Source: JBBATK01 sp044228285 (GTDB lineage Bacteria; Bacteroidota; Ignavibacteria; Kapaibacteriales; NICIL-2). Taken from it: a stretch of DNA of 64,000 nt. The translations under genes were made by a program, and so were the position numbers. The notes below the pieces were generated by a model. The model saw only the letters and a program-made list of their open reading frames with translations. It did no database searches and was not told where the DNA came from. The stretch lies in NCBI GenBank assembly GCA_044228285.1, contig JBGAVD010000003.1, positions 1 to 64,000 on the forward strand, in the 5' to 3' direction. The first letter of the stretch is position 1; the number at the start of each line of letters is the position of its first letter. Positions 37,920 to 47,898 of the stretch are shown one piece after another.

Positions 37920-39917
37920 TCACTCCAAAAAATAGGTCCGCATTTTTCCTTTTCCCTTTATGTCTAGCTCACCGCGGTCAACGAAACCGAATGCACGATG
38001 CGTGCTCTGAGCCGACGTTTGTCGGTTCTGCATGTGATTGTAAAAATCACTCGATACATGAATCCTATTTGCCTCACCGTGACTCTCCATACGAGCCGCC
38101 GTGTTCACTGCATCCGAATACACATCGTAGACAAAACGTTCTTCACCAATTACTCCTGCTACAACTGGACCCGTATGTAAACCAATTCTCACTCCAAAAC
38201 TCAACCCCGCCGGCAAATACTCTTTAATTGAATCTGGCAGACGTATAGTATCTCGAATCTCAATAGCTGCTGCAACGAGTCGCTCCGCATGATCTTCGCA
38301 CTCAATTGGAGCTCCTGCAACAGCCATGTAACCATCACCCATCGTCTTTATTTTCTCACAGCCATGTTTCTTCATGACACGGTCAAACTCGCCAAACACG
38401 TAGTTCAAAAAGCGAACAACGATGATAGCGGGCATGTCTGCCGATATAGGTGTAAAGCCAGAGATATCTGCAAACAAGATTGATACATTTGGAAAGTGAT
38501 CGGCAATTTCTTCCTCTCCGTTTATCATTCTCGTAGCCACAGTTTCAGGCAACACTTTGAAGAGAAGTGCTGTTGTAGCATGCATCTGAGCGTCTGCCGC
38601 TGCTTTGGCGATGGCAATTTCCTTTTCTTGCTCGGCAAGTTGACGTTGTTGTTGAACACGATTGGCGGTCTGTTTTACTTCTGCGCTTAGGACTTCCTCT
38701 TTTAGGTCATGGAAGATCTTATGATGTTTGTAGCAATCTTCCCAACGCTTCTGACTCTCGTACAACTCAGACAATGACTTATGGAACGTGAATCGTTTTG
38801 TGTCCAGATCATGGCTTGTAGAGATCGCCTCAAGTAAAAACTCTTCAGCTTTTCGTTCATCACGACCTGTCCAATTCGCTTTGGCAAACAACTCACCAAT
38901 AAAGCTCTGTGTATCCGCGGCCTCGGCTTTCATACCGAGGTTGATGTAAATCTCCAGCGCGCGATTATACTTTTCAAACGCTTCGTCGTATGCGCCTTGC
39001 TCTGAGAAATCAGCGCCAATACTCGCGAGATTTGCAGCGACGCCTTCCATGATACCCAAATCTTCGCAAATCTTTAGAGCTTTCTCGTGGCACTCAAGAG
39101 CTAGAGGGTAGTTCTTGAGCTGGAAGTGCACATTACCAATGTTTCCAAGTGAAACAGCCACAGAATGGCTTGCTCCTAGCTCTTGACTAATGTTGAGTGA
39201 ACGCTCGTGACATTCAAGAGCTGTCTGATAATCAGAGAGTGCCTCGTAGACATTCCCCATGTTACTCAGGCTGTTTGAAACGCCCGATTTCAATCCAAGC
39301 TCCTCAAACTGAGCCATAGAACGCGAGTAGGACTCAATTGCCTTCGCGAAGTCAGCAAGCTTGTAGTACACGTTTCCGAGACTTGCCAAATTGACTACGA
39401 TGAGGTTCTTGTTGTTGATTTCTTCGCCCAATCTCAATGCCCGGTTGTGACACTCGAGTGCGGCACTGTAGTCTGATATTGACAAGTATAAGCTGCCTAA
39501 AGGCTGAAGTACTTGAGCAACACCTTGGATGTTATTCGTCTCTTCATAGAAGCTCAGAGCTTTGGTAAAATACTCGAGTGAACGGCTGAAGTCTGATTGA
39601 TACATGAGTACTTCACCGATAAGGGTATGAAAGTCTGCGATAGAATCTCCTTTCTTTGCATTCTCGCAGATGTGTAGTCCCTCCTCAAAGTAAGCGAGCG
39701 CCTCAGACAGATTCCCATAGCCAAAAGCGACCCCGCCGAGAATTCGAACTGCTTTGGCGTACAGCAGACCGTGAATTGAACCTAACTCAATGGCTGAGTG
39801 CGGCATCTTAAGTTCATGAATCACTTGATTCGCTATGCTTGACGCATTCTCATACTCGCCCTTCAGCTCGTATGAAAAGGCTTGCATGATAAGCTGTTCC
39901 AGAACATCTTCCGTCAT
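37920..39917 (-). CDS. TPR-class III adenylate cyclase, array copy 2
   Basis: 665 residues. About six TPR repeats cover residues ~80-330 and are more diverged than in copies 9-13. The linker is coiled and basic, with QQRQLAEQEKEIAIAKAAAD. The cyclase domain at ~470-665 is of the DIAGFTPISADMPA type with all six key residues. It ends exactly at YFLE with a TGA directly after GAG, so it lacks the usual two extra residues. It is also one of the copies not overlapped by the next gene. Its start overlaps the stop of copy 3 by four bases. Confidence 0.95.
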   Translation of the reverse strand: MTEDVLEQLIMQAFSYELKGEYENASSIANQVIHELKMPHSAIELGSIHGLLYAKAVRILGGVAFGYGNLSEALAYFEEGLHICENAKKGDSIADFHTLIGEVLMYQSDFSRSLEYFTKALSFYEETNNIQGVAQVLQPLGSLYLSISDYSAALECHNRALRLGEEINNKNLIVVNLASLGNVYYKLADFAKAIESYSRSMAQFEELGLKSGVSNSLSNMGNVYEALSDYQTALECHERSLNISQELGASHSVAVSLGNIGNVHFQLKNYPLALECHEKALKICEDLGIMEGVAANLASIGADFSEQGAYDEAFEKYNRALEIYINLGMKAEAADTQSFIGELFAKANWTGRDERKAEEFLLEAISTSHDLDTKRFTFHKSLSELYESQKRWEDCYKHHKIFHDLKEEVLSAEVKQTANRVQQQRQLAEQEKEIAIAKAAADAQMHATTALLFKVLPETVATRMINGEEEIADHFPNVSILFADISGFTPISADMPAIIVVRFLNYVFGEFDRVMKKHGCEKIKTMGDGYMAVAGAPIECEDHAERLVAAAIEIRDTIRLPDSIKEYLPAGLSFGVRIGLHTGPVVAGVIGEERFVYDVYSDAVNTAARMESHGEANRIHVSSDFYNHMQNRQTSAQSTHRAFGFVDRGELDIKGKGKMRTYFLE

Positions 39918-42037
39918 ACTTTCTCCATGAAAAAGGTGCGCATCATTCCCTTACCCTTAATCTCGATCTCGCCTCTCTTTTCAAAGACAAACTCAGCTGT
40001 AGTAGCTTTCGTCATAGCAAAACGATTTTGCAGGTGTCGGTAAAAGTCATTTGATATGTGTATGCGATTCTCCTCACCATGACTTTCCATTCGCGCTGCA
40101 GTGTTTACTGCGTCAGAGTATATATCATACACAAACCGTTCTTCACCTATGACCCCAGCGACCACTGAGCCCGTGTGCAGTCCTATTCGTAGTCCTAAAA
40201 CCGTATTCTCTGGCATGTGCTCACGTAGAGAATCGGGCAATCGAATGGTCTGTTGCATTTCAAAGGCTGCTGCTGTGAGTCGTTCTGCATGGTCCGGACA
40301 CTCCACTGGAGCGCCACACATTGCCATATAGCCATCACCAATTGTCTTTATCTTTTCACAGCCATGCTTCTTGATGATGCGGTCAAACTCGGCAAAGACA
40401 AAATTGAGAAAGCGAACGACAACAATAGCTGGTAGATCCGCTGAAATCTTGGTAAAACCAGCAATGTCTGCGAAGAGTATGGAAACGCTGGTATAATAGT
40501 CTGCAATCTCGTTCTCTCCAGCAATCATCCTACTTGCAATCACTTCAGGCAATACCTTGTGGAGCAGCGAGGTCGTTGCCTGCATTTGAGCATCCGCAGT
40601 AGCTTTGGCTACTGCGGCTTGTTTTTCCTGTTCTGCAATGAGCTTCTGTTGCTCCATCAAGCGCGCAGACTTCTTCGCCTCTTCACTTTGGACTTCTTCT
40701 TTCAGTAGGTAGAATTTCTTGAAGTGGATCTTACTCTCCTTCCATCTACCCTGCAGCTCGTAGAGATCTGACAATGATCTGTGGAACTCATAATTCTTCG
40801 TACCTAAGTCCTCGCTGACCGAAATTGCTTCAAGCAGATACTGCTCAGCGATCTTTTCATCACGGTCGGTCCACTCAATGGTGGCGTATAACTCTCCCAA
40901 TGCACCGCGGGTGTTTGCGGCATCAGACTTCTTGGCGAGCCCAACTTGGAGCTCCAGCCCTCGCTTGTAGAAGTCTAAAGCAGCACTATAATTCGCTTCG
41001 GTCTTGTAGACGTCAGCCAAGCTTACAAGTGCCGTAGCGATAGCGGAGCTATCGCCTAGCTTCTCTGCAATATCCAATGACCTCGCCAAATAGTCTCTAG
41101 CCTGAGCATACTCTTTAAGATGCCAATGAATAGTGCCAATGCGTCCTAGCTGGTTTCCTACCGCTGCCTGGTCACCGATCTCGACAGCGATCGCTAGTGC
41201 TTTGGAGTAGTATTCACGTGCTGCTGCATAGTCGCAGAGGCTCATGAGCACCGTACCAATGTTCCCAAGATGCACGGCTATACCAGCCTTGTTCCCGAGT
41301 TGCTCTACAATCTTTAATGCTGCTTTGTAATACTCGAGGGCAGATGTGTAGTCTGAAAGATGCAGGTGAACAGTACCTATGTTACTAAGATCAATGGCAA
41401 TCCTTGCGCTATTGCCGGTACTTTCTGCTAGCGCCAAAGCCTTTGCATAGAAGTCGAGGGCTTTAGGATAGTCTGCAAGATTCATGTGAACCGTACCAAT
41501 ATTTCCAAGCTTCGCGGCCATGCCTTCCTTGTTACCCAGATCTTCATCAATACTCAATGCCTGGGTATAGTACTCAAGAGCAGTAGCATATTGCGAGAGG
41601 CTGTGGTGCATCACGCCGATGTGTCCAAGGTTACGGGCAACACCAGCGCGATTACCCAAAGACTCATCAATGGCAAGCGCTTTGGTATAGCATTCTAAAG
41701 CTTCTGTGTACTGAGAGAGATTGCGGTGTACGACACCGATGTTCCCAAGAGACTTTGAGATACCGATGCTGTCGTTGGCAAGTTCGCTTACACGCAGAGC
41801 TTCTGTCAGGCGCGCAAGCGCTGAGTTAAAGTCACCTCGACGCCATGCGATCACTCCCAGCATTCTCTGTGCACCTGCAAGAGTTTTCTGAGTAGAGAGA
41901 TCAGTTTCAACCGTAGAAGGAAGGGCTTCACACTGCGAAAGTACATGATGTGCAAGCTGCTCAGCTTCATCATAATTCCCGCGCTGGGTTAAGGTCTCTG
42001 CTTGTTGGAGGAGGATAGTGAGTTCTTGCATAGTCAT
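39914..42037 (-). CDS. TPR-class III adenylate cyclase, array copy 3
   Basis: 707 residues. Seven very regular 40-residue TPR repeats lie at ~85-365 (GNIGVVHRNLSQYTEALECY and similar). The linker has LMEQQKLIAEQEKQAAVAKA. The cyclase domain at ~515-707 reads FADIAGFTKISADLPAIVVV, GCEKIKTIGDGYMAMCGAP and YDIYSDAVNTAARM, so all catalytic positions are intact. The tail is FFMEKV. GGAG within its codons precedes the start of copy 2. At its own start the preceding copy offers only TTGAG, making this the weakest junction of the overlapping set. Confidence 0.95.
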   Translation of the reverse strand: MTMQELTILLQQAETLTQRGNYDEAEQLAHHVLSQCEALPSTVETDLSTQKTLAGAQRMLGVIAWRRGDFNSALARLTEALRVSELANDSIGISKSLGNIGVVHRNLSQYTEALECYTKALAIDESLGNRAGVARNLGHIGVMHHSLSQYATALEYYTQALSIDEDLGNKEGMAAKLGNIGTVHMNLADYPKALDFYAKALALAESTGNSARIAIDLSNIGTVHLHLSDYTSALEYYKAALKIVEQLGNKAGIAVHLGNIGTVLMSLCDYAAAREYYSKALAIAVEIGDQAAVGNQLGRIGTIHWHLKEYAQARDYLARSLDIAEKLGDSSAIATALVSLADVYKTEANYSAALDFYKRGLELQVGLAKKSDAANTRGALGELYATIEWTDRDEKIAEQYLLEAISVSEDLGTKNYEFHRSLSDLYELQGRWKESKIHFKKFYLLKEEVQSEEAKKSARLMEQQKLIAEQEKQAAVAKATADAQMQATTSLLHKVLPEVIASRMIAGENEIADYYTSVSILFADIAGFTKISADLPAIVVVRFLNFVFAEFDRIIKKHGCEKIKTIGDGYMAMCGAPVECPDHAERLTAAAFEMQQTIRLPDSLREHMPENTVLGLRIGLHTGSVVAGVIGEERFVYDIYSDAVNTAARMESHGEENRIHISNDFYRHLQNRFAMTKATTAEFVFEKRGEIEIKGKGMMRTFFMEKV

Positions 42038-44064
42038 GCTCGCTCAAGGAAGTAGGTCTGCATTATCCCTTTGCCTTTTATCTCGATTTCACCGCGCTTT
42101 TCAAAAACGAGGCCATGACTTGAGTTTTTTGTCATGGCAAATCTGTTCTGTAGGTGCCGAACAAAGTCTTGTGTCACATGAATCTTATCCGGAACTCCGT
42201 GTGATTCCATTCGAGCAGCGATGTTCACTGCATCTGAGTAGATATCATAGACAAATCGTTCGGTCCCGATCACGCCAGCTACAACAGAGCCTGTGTGTAG
42301 TCCTACTCTAACGCCAAATGAAGCTCCTTCAGGTAAGTACTCACGGATCTCATCCGGGAGCACGATCACCTCTTGCATCTCAAGAGCTGCAGCAGTGATG
42401 CGCTCCGCATGATCTGCACACTCTAGAGGAGCGCCGGCGACTGCCATATATCCATCACCAATGGTCTTTATCTTTTCACAACCATGCTTCTTAATAATCG
42501 CATCAAACTCGCCAAAGACGTAGTTGAGAAATCTAACAACCATATAAGCAGGCATACCAGCCGATATTGGGGTAAAGCCTGCTATGTCAGCAAATAGGAC
42601 CGAGACGCTTGTGAAGTAGTCTGCAATCTCAGACTCTCCTTCGAGGAGTCTGCTCGCAACACTCGGCGGCAACACTTTGTGTAAGAGGTTCTTTGTCGCA
42701 TTAACTTCCGCAGTGTTAGCAGCCACCGCAACAGCGAACTCGCGCTCGCGATCGGATATGAGCCTTTGTTGCTCTAATTGTCGAGCTCGATTCTTCGCTT
42801 CATCGATTTGTGCTTTGTCTTTCAAGAAAAGATACTTGGTAAGATGAGTATAAGCTTCTTGCCATCTTCCTTGTAGCTCATACAAAACCGCAAGCGACCT
42901 ATGTGACGCGTACCCTTCTACACCCAATTGTTCGCTCGTAGCGATTGACTCGAGGTACAAACTCTCTGCCTTTTGCTCATCTCGGCTAGCATAATCTGAT
43001 GCGCAATACAACTTGGCCATCTCGGCTTTGATGTAACCAGATAAGGACTTCAAGCCTAGTTCTGAAGCCAAGTCTAAAGCCTGATTAAAACAATCATTGG
43101 CTTTATCATAGTCTAATAGTTGAAAATACACTTCACCGATTCCTGTGAGGTTTCTTGCCGTTCCCAATCGTCTGCCTATCTGATTGTCAATACTGAGAGC
43201 CTTTGAGTAACAATCCAATGCAGAGGTATAGTCTCCAAGGCTAACATAGGCAATGCCCATGTTGTTCAGTGTATTAGATACATGTTCTCTATGGTTGAGC
43301 CCTTCGTACATTGTCAGTGTTCGAGAGTACCATTCAAGAGCCCGCTTAAATTCAGATAGGTTCGTGTAGATGTTGCCAATATTCCCCAGGTCCTTCGCTA
43401 CTCCCGAATGATTACCAATTTCTTCATCAATACTCAGTGCTTTGGTATGATACTCAAGAGCTTTTTGATAATCTTGAGCATAACTGTACACATTACCCAT
43501 ACTACCATAGCAAGCGCCAATCTCCTGCTTCTCGCCCAGTTCTTCTCTGATGGCCAGCGCTTTGCTATAATACTCTAAAGCCATTGGAATGTCTGGAATA
43601 TTACTATACACAAGACCAATATTGTAACAACATCTCGCAATGCTCCTCTTATCTCCAAGCTCTTCAGTAATATTCAGTGCTTTCATGAGAAAGCTGAGTG
43701 CTGAGGAGAAGTCTGACAAATAATACCGTGCTACTCCACAATTTCTAAGAGCTGCTGACATGCCAGGCAAATCGCTATTGTCTTGGCTCAGATTCAACGC
43801 AGATTGATTGTACTCGAAAGCTAGCTGATACTGGCTTTGTCTCTCGGCAACATCGCCTAAGGCACGAAGTGCCGAAGCTTTTATGTGTGCTATATCTACA
43901 AACGAATCGGTTTCGATATCTACTCTGTTGAGATCCGCAAGGACTTGCTCTGCCGAGCGAAGTACATCGTCATATCTACTATTTTTCTCTGCAGACAGCA
44001 CTTCGATCAACAGGTTCTTGAGATCATCTAACTCTCGCGCTCCAGTGTCTAGTTCTTTGTTCAT
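42034..44064 (-). CDS. TPR-class III adenylate cyclase, array copy 4
   Basis: 676 residues. About six TPR repeats lie at ~90-330, less uniform than in copy 3, with an unusual N-terminal ~40 residues (MNKELDTGARELDDLKNLLI). The linker has RARQLEQQRLISDRERE. The cyclase domain at ~486-676 has FADIAGFTPISAGMPAYMVV and a VNIAARM variant that keeps the catalytic Asn and Arg. Metal and adenine-selecting residues are intact. The tail YFLERA is coded CTT GAG CGA GC, so the usual GGAG is lost. It is translated from an ATG inside the stop region of the membrane-anchored copy 5. Confidence 0.95.
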   Translation of the reverse strand: MNKELDTGARELDDLKNLLIEVLSAEKNSRYDDVLRSAEQVLADLNRVDIETDSFVDIAHIKASALRALGDVAERQSQYQLAFEYNQSALNLSQDNSDLPGMSAALRNCGVARYYLSDFSSALSFLMKALNITEELGDKRSIARCCYNIGLVYSNIPDIPMALEYYSKALAIREELGEKQEIGACYGSMGNVYSYAQDYQKALEYHTKALSIDEEIGNHSGVAKDLGNIGNIYTNLSEFKRALEWYSRTLTMYEGLNHREHVSNTLNNMGIAYVSLGDYTSALDCYSKALSIDNQIGRRLGTARNLTGIGEVYFQLLDYDKANDCFNQALDLASELGLKSLSGYIKAEMAKLYCASDYASRDEQKAESLYLESIATSEQLGVEGYASHRSLAVLYELQGRWQEAYTHLTKYLFLKDKAQIDEAKNRARQLEQQRLISDREREFAVAVAANTAEVNATKNLLHKVLPPSVASRLLEGESEIADYFTSVSVLFADIAGFTPISAGMPAYMVVRFLNYVFGEFDAIIKKHGCEKIKTIGDGYMAVAGAPLECADHAERITAAALEMQEVIVLPDEIREYLPEGASFGVRVGLHTGSVVAGVIGTERFVYDIYSDAVNIAARMESHGVPDKIHVTQDFVRHLQNRFAMTKNSSHGLVFEKRGEIEIKGKGIMQTYFLERA

Positions 44065-45935
44065 ACTTGCTCCAAAAAAAACGTCCGCATCAGCCCCTTA
44101 CCCTTTATATCAATCTCTCCGCGCTCTTCTAACACAAAGCAGCACGTGTTGTTCTCTATCATAGCGTTACTGCTCTGCAATTGCTGGCAGAATTCAGCCG
44201 AAACATGTATTCTGTTTGCTTCACCATGACTTTCCATACGTGCTGCAGTGTTTACTGTATCACCCCACATATCGTATGCAAACTTGTTTTTACCAATCAC
44301 TCCAGCAACTACTTCACCACAGTGTATTCCAATCCGAACCTTTACCGTGTCGGCCAAACCCAGTTCATTGTTCCTTTGGAGCGACTCCAGTAACTCAAAA
44401 GCAAACAGACTGATAACTACTGTATGATGTGCGCGATGTTCGGGCGCACCTGCTACCACCATGTAAGCATCACCGATAGTTTTGATCTTTTCTAATCCAT
44501 ACTTCTCTGCCAACGCATCAATGGAACTAAACACTCTATCCAAACTCTGCACGAGCACTTCTGCACTTACTTGCTGCGAGAGTTTCGTGAAGCCAACGAT
44601 ATCGGCAAACATAACTGACACATTTTGATACTTATCAGCTATGACCTTTTCGCCACTCAGCATTCGTTTCGCTATACTTGGGGGAAGCACATTGTGAAGC
44701 AGCTCCTCAGTCCTGTGTTTTTCTTGTCGTATTTTCTTACGCTGCGACGCTACAACAACAAGGAAGAGTAAAACCATCAAGAAGCCTGCAATGAAAGCAT
44801 TTCTTTGCAGCGTCTGTCGTTCAAGATTCTTCTGCACTACAACATCTCGTTTTTCCTGGTCAAATCCAAAGTTGAGTTCAGCGAGTTGTTGGGTCTGACG
44901 CATTGAAAGCAATGAGTCTCTCAGCTGTTGATACTGCCGAAAGTAATAGAGTGCGGAATCCGTCTCTCCTCTGTACTCAAACACCGCTGCTTTGAGTTGT
45001 ATTGCTGGCAACAACTGTCCGCGACTTTGAAGCGATCGAAACAGCGAAACAGCACTATCACTTAAACGACTTGCGTTGACGAGCATGGTCTGAAGTGCCA
45101 GCCTATTCTTAGCGCTCCGCTGTTCGGCTGAACGTAGCTGCGCCAACTGGAGAAAAATGCGTCCAACACTGAGAAAAGTGTTTGCTTTTGAGGCTACATC
45201 GTCCGAAAGTGCAGACCGATCCATTGCAAGGTCTGCATAGAACAAAGCGCTGTCCAACTGCCTCTCATTGAGCAAGCACTCGGCATAGCCAGCACACGCT
45301 GATGAGGTGTACTTCAGTGTACTGTGACTCTTTGCCAGAACCAAGATCTTGTGAAATCGCTGCTTGGCTTCTGTATATCGTTGCAGAGCGAGGAGAGTTG
45401 TTGCTATGTTCTCATCCATCCAAATTAGTTGCGAAAAGTCCGGAGAGCGAGTCCTTAACCAGTCTGGCGATTTCTCTGCCCTCTCGTAGCTTTCTAGTGC
45501 ACGATCTAGATCACCTAAATCGGCATAAACATTCCCTATGTTTCCAATGATCCCAGAAACTGGTTCGCCAATGGATTCAGCAATCTTCAAAGCACGAAGC
45601 CAATTGGTAACTGCTTCAGTGTACTCTGATTTCATGTAGTAGCAGCAAGCAATGTTGGAATACGATTCCGAGAGTCCTTTCTGCCAATTCACTTGAATAC
45701 TAAGGTCGCGCCCCTTCATTCCATACACCAAGCCTCGATCAGGCCTATTCGAATAGTTGTAGTAACAGAGTGCATTCAGCTGATTAATGCGAGTGGTATC
45801 ATCAGCAGTCCTCTGCAAACACAACTCAAGCGAGTCTAACTTGTCTTGTATCTGTGCAGAGCAAATCTGTTGTAGGCCAAAGAGAATGCAGATACTGACC
45901 GCAAGCAAAGAACCGAACCTCGTAATTTCGTGCAT
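44061..45935 (-). CDS. Membrane-anchored TPR-class III cyclase, array copy 5
   Basis: 624 residues and the only copy with export signals. Residues 1-~27 are a signal peptide ending ICSAQ. Residues ~45-340 are degenerate TPR-type helices that should lie in the periplasm. One transmembrane helix lies at 380-398 (FIAGFLMVLLFLVVVAS). A short linker HRTEELLHNVLPPSIAKRML and the cyclase domain (~438-624) are cytoplasmic. The domain differs from its neighbours: MFADIVGFTKLSQQVSAEVL, LEKIKTIGDAYMVVAGAP, AYDMWGDTVNTAARM. Key residues remain: metal Asp pair, Lys/Asp for adenine, Asn/Arg. A 34-base gap separates it from copy 6, so it may have its own start signals. It probably passes an outside or periplasmic signal to cAMP production. 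Confidence 0.94.
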   Translation of the reverse strand: MHEITRFGSLLAVSICILFGLQQICSAQIQDKLDSLELCLQRTADDTTRINQLNALCYYNYSNRPDRGLVYGMKGRDLSIQVNWQKGLSESYSNIACCYYMKSEYTEAVTNWLRALKIAESIGEPVSGIIGNIGNVYADLGDLDRALESYERAEKSPDWLRTRSPDFSQLIWMDENIATTLLALQRYTEAKQRFHKILVLAKSHSTLKYTSSACAGYAECLLNERQLDSALFYADLAMDRSALSDDVASKANTFLSVGRIFLQLAQLRSAEQRSAKNRLALQTMLVNASRLSDSAVSLFRSLQSRGQLLPAIQLKAAVFEYRGETDSALYYFRQYQQLRDSLLSMRQTQQLAELNFGFDQEKRDVVVQKNLERQTLQRNAFIAGFLMVLLFLVVVASQRKKIRQEKHRTEELLHNVLPPSIAKRMLSGEKVIADKYQNVSVMFADIVGFTKLSQQVSAEVLVQSLDRVFSSIDALAEKYGLEKIKTIGDAYMVVAGAPEHRAHHTVVISLFAFELLESLQRNNELGLADTVKVRIGIHCGEVVAGVIGKNKFAYDMWGDTVNTAARMESHGEANRIHVSAEFCQQLQSSNAMIENNTCCFVLEERGEIDIKGKGLMRTFFLEQV

Positions 45936-45969
45936 CGCTGAACCACCGTATTCGTGTACTTAAAGCTTA

Positions 45970-47898
45970 TCACCTTTTGTCGTTCACTAAAAAGTATGTC
46001 CGCATCATCCCCTTACCCTTGATCTCCATCTCCTCCCGCTCTTCAAAACGAATTCCACCTAAGTTGTCGCCACTAGCATCCATACGGTTTTGAAGGTGGA
46101 AGCAGAATTCATCACTGATGTGGATCTTTCCGGGCTCGCCATGGCTTTCCATGCGGGCTGCGATATTCACAGCATCGGAGTAGATATCATATACAAAGCG
46201 TTCTTCGCCAACAATTCCAGCAAAGGCTGCTCCTGTGTGCAATCCAATGCGAATACTAAACACAGAGTTCTTTGGCAAGAACTTGCGAATCTCGTCAGGC
46301 AACATGATTTCATTCATCATGTCGAGGGCGCACTGCGTCAGACGTTCGGCATGATCATCGCAGCTCACAGGTACACCCGCCACTGCTAGGTACCCGTCGC
46401 CAATAGTCTTGATTTTTTCACAGCCATTCTTCTTTACGATCTTATCAAATTCACTGAATACGAAATTCAAAAAGGCCAATACAACTTTTGCGGGCATGCG
46501 TGAAGCTATTGGGGTAAAACCGACGATGTCGGCAAAGAGAATAGAGACATTTTGGTAGTAGTCCGCAATGCGCTCACCTTTAACGAGACGCTCGGCGATG
46601 CTGAGCGGTAAAACCTTATGTAATAGTTCGCTGGTCGCAATAGACCGGGTTCGCTCCACGACGAGCTGTTGCTCTCTGTCAAATAGTTGCCTCTGCTGTT
46701 CAAGTACTTCCGCTTGTTTCCTGGCCTCCACGCTTTGCACTTCTTCCTTCAAAGAATGATATTTCTTGAAATGGATTGCAAAATCTTCCCAGCGCTTTTC
46801 ATTTTCGTATAATTCAGATAGTGCCAACTCACTCTCGAACAAATGCTGCTTGGCGCCAAGTTCTTCTTCAATTGCTATGGCTTTCAGAAGATACAGCTCG
46901 GCTTTGGACGCATCATATCCGGCAAAGTCCGGAGAAGCGAATAAGGAACCAATATTGCCCGTTGCAGTACCTATACCCGCTCTGTCACCGAGCTCTTCGT
47001 GGCTCAACAGTGCGCGACTATAATACTCTAGTGCTTTTTCATAGAGGCCGAGTTTCTTGTGCACGAGTCCTATGTTCAAAGTGCACCGTGCTGTGCCAGA
47101 TCTTGACCCCGCTTCCTCAAACAGCACAAGAGCTTTGTTGAGATACTCCAGGGATGTTTCATACGACTCTTGTACCAAGTGTACGAGGCCAATATTCTGA
47201 GTAACATTCGCTTTGAAGGGCTTGTCTCCTAAGGAATCCAACACCGTATACGCTCGTTCGAAATACTCTAACGCTTTCTCACGGAGCGAAAGTGCTAAAT
47301 GGACGTTGCCAATATTCACCATGGATCCAGCTGCAAGGCGTTCTTCACCAAGCTCCCTGAAGAGTTCCAAAGCACCAGAGAAACACTCCAGTGCTTTGTT
47401 GTGAATCCCGAGAAAATAGTAGACAATGCCTAGGTGATTGAGACAGGTAGCTATGCTGGAAGTTCTCTTGAGTTCTCTGTTGAGTTCTAAAGACTCTTCG
47501 AAATACTGATGCGCCTTGGCATAATCTGAAAGCCTCTGATACGCACTACCTATACCAATAAGAATATCAGCCTTACGTGGAAGATTCTGGACTCTTTCGC
47601 AATAACCGAGAGCAATTTCGAGGTCTTTCAGAGCTCTGTTGTGTTCAGAGAGCGCGTTGCGTACTGTGGCAAGACGATGATAACTCCAAGCATGGGTGTT
47701 TAGAACATCATACTTCTGAGACTGAGAATCCGTTTCTGAACCTAGGTCACTTCGTTCTACATGAGCCTCAAGGAGGCTTGCCGCGGCAAGAGCACAAGCT
47801 TCGGATTCCCTGAGATGCGAATTGTCGAAGTGTACTTGTGCTTGCTTAAGCAATTCTTTAGATTGCTCAACACTTGTTTGGATCATTGGATCTGTCAT
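45970..47898 (-). CDS. TPR-class III adenylate cyclase, array copy 6 (DIVGFTPIASRMPA subtype)
   Basis: 642 residues. About six TPR repeats lie at ~90-330, with an N-terminal start different from copies 1-4. A linker with VLEQQRQLFDREQQLVVERT leads to the cyclase domain at ~445-642. It belongs to the second subtype in the array, marked by FADIVGFTPIASRMPAK, GDGYLAVAG and HISDEFCFHLQNRMDA. All catalytic residues are present. The tail reads YFLVNDKR, so both the conserved Glu and the GGAG in its codon are lost. This is one of the places where the next gene does not overlap. Confidence 0.95.
   Translation of the reverse strand: MTDPMIQTSVEQSKELLKQAQVHFDNSHLRESEACALAAASLLEAHVERSDLGSETDSQSQKYDVLNTHAWSYHRLATVRNALSEHNRALKDLEIALGYCERVQNLPRKADILIGIGSAYQRLSDYAKAHQYFEESLELNRELKRTSSIATCLNHLGIVYYFLGIHNKALECFSGALELFRELGEERLAAGSMVNIGNVHLALSLREKALEYFERAYTVLDSLGDKPFKANVTQNIGLVHLVQESYETSLEYLNKALVLFEEAGSRSGTARCTLNIGLVHKKLGLYEKALEYYSRALLSHEELGDRAGIGTATGNIGSLFASPDFAGYDASKAELYLLKAIAIEEELGAKQHLFESELALSELYENEKRWEDFAIHFKKYHSLKEEVQSVEARKQAEVLEQQRQLFDREQQLVVERTRSIATSELLHKVLPLSIAERLVKGERIADYYQNVSILFADIVGFTPIASRMPAKVVLAFLNFVFSEFDKIVKKNGCEKIKTIGDGYLAVAGVPVSCDDHAERLTQCALDMMNEIMLPDEIRKFLPKNSVFSIRIGLHTGAAFAGIVGEERFVYDIYSDAVNIAARMESHGEPGKIHISDEFCFHLQNRMDASGDNLGGIRFEEREEMEIKGKGMMRTYFLVNDKR

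Noticed and set aside
45936..45969. Internal promoter before the membrane-anchored cyclase
   Set aside because: The 34-base gap is too short and shows no recognisable promoter boxes, although a promoter within the upstream gene cannot be excluded.
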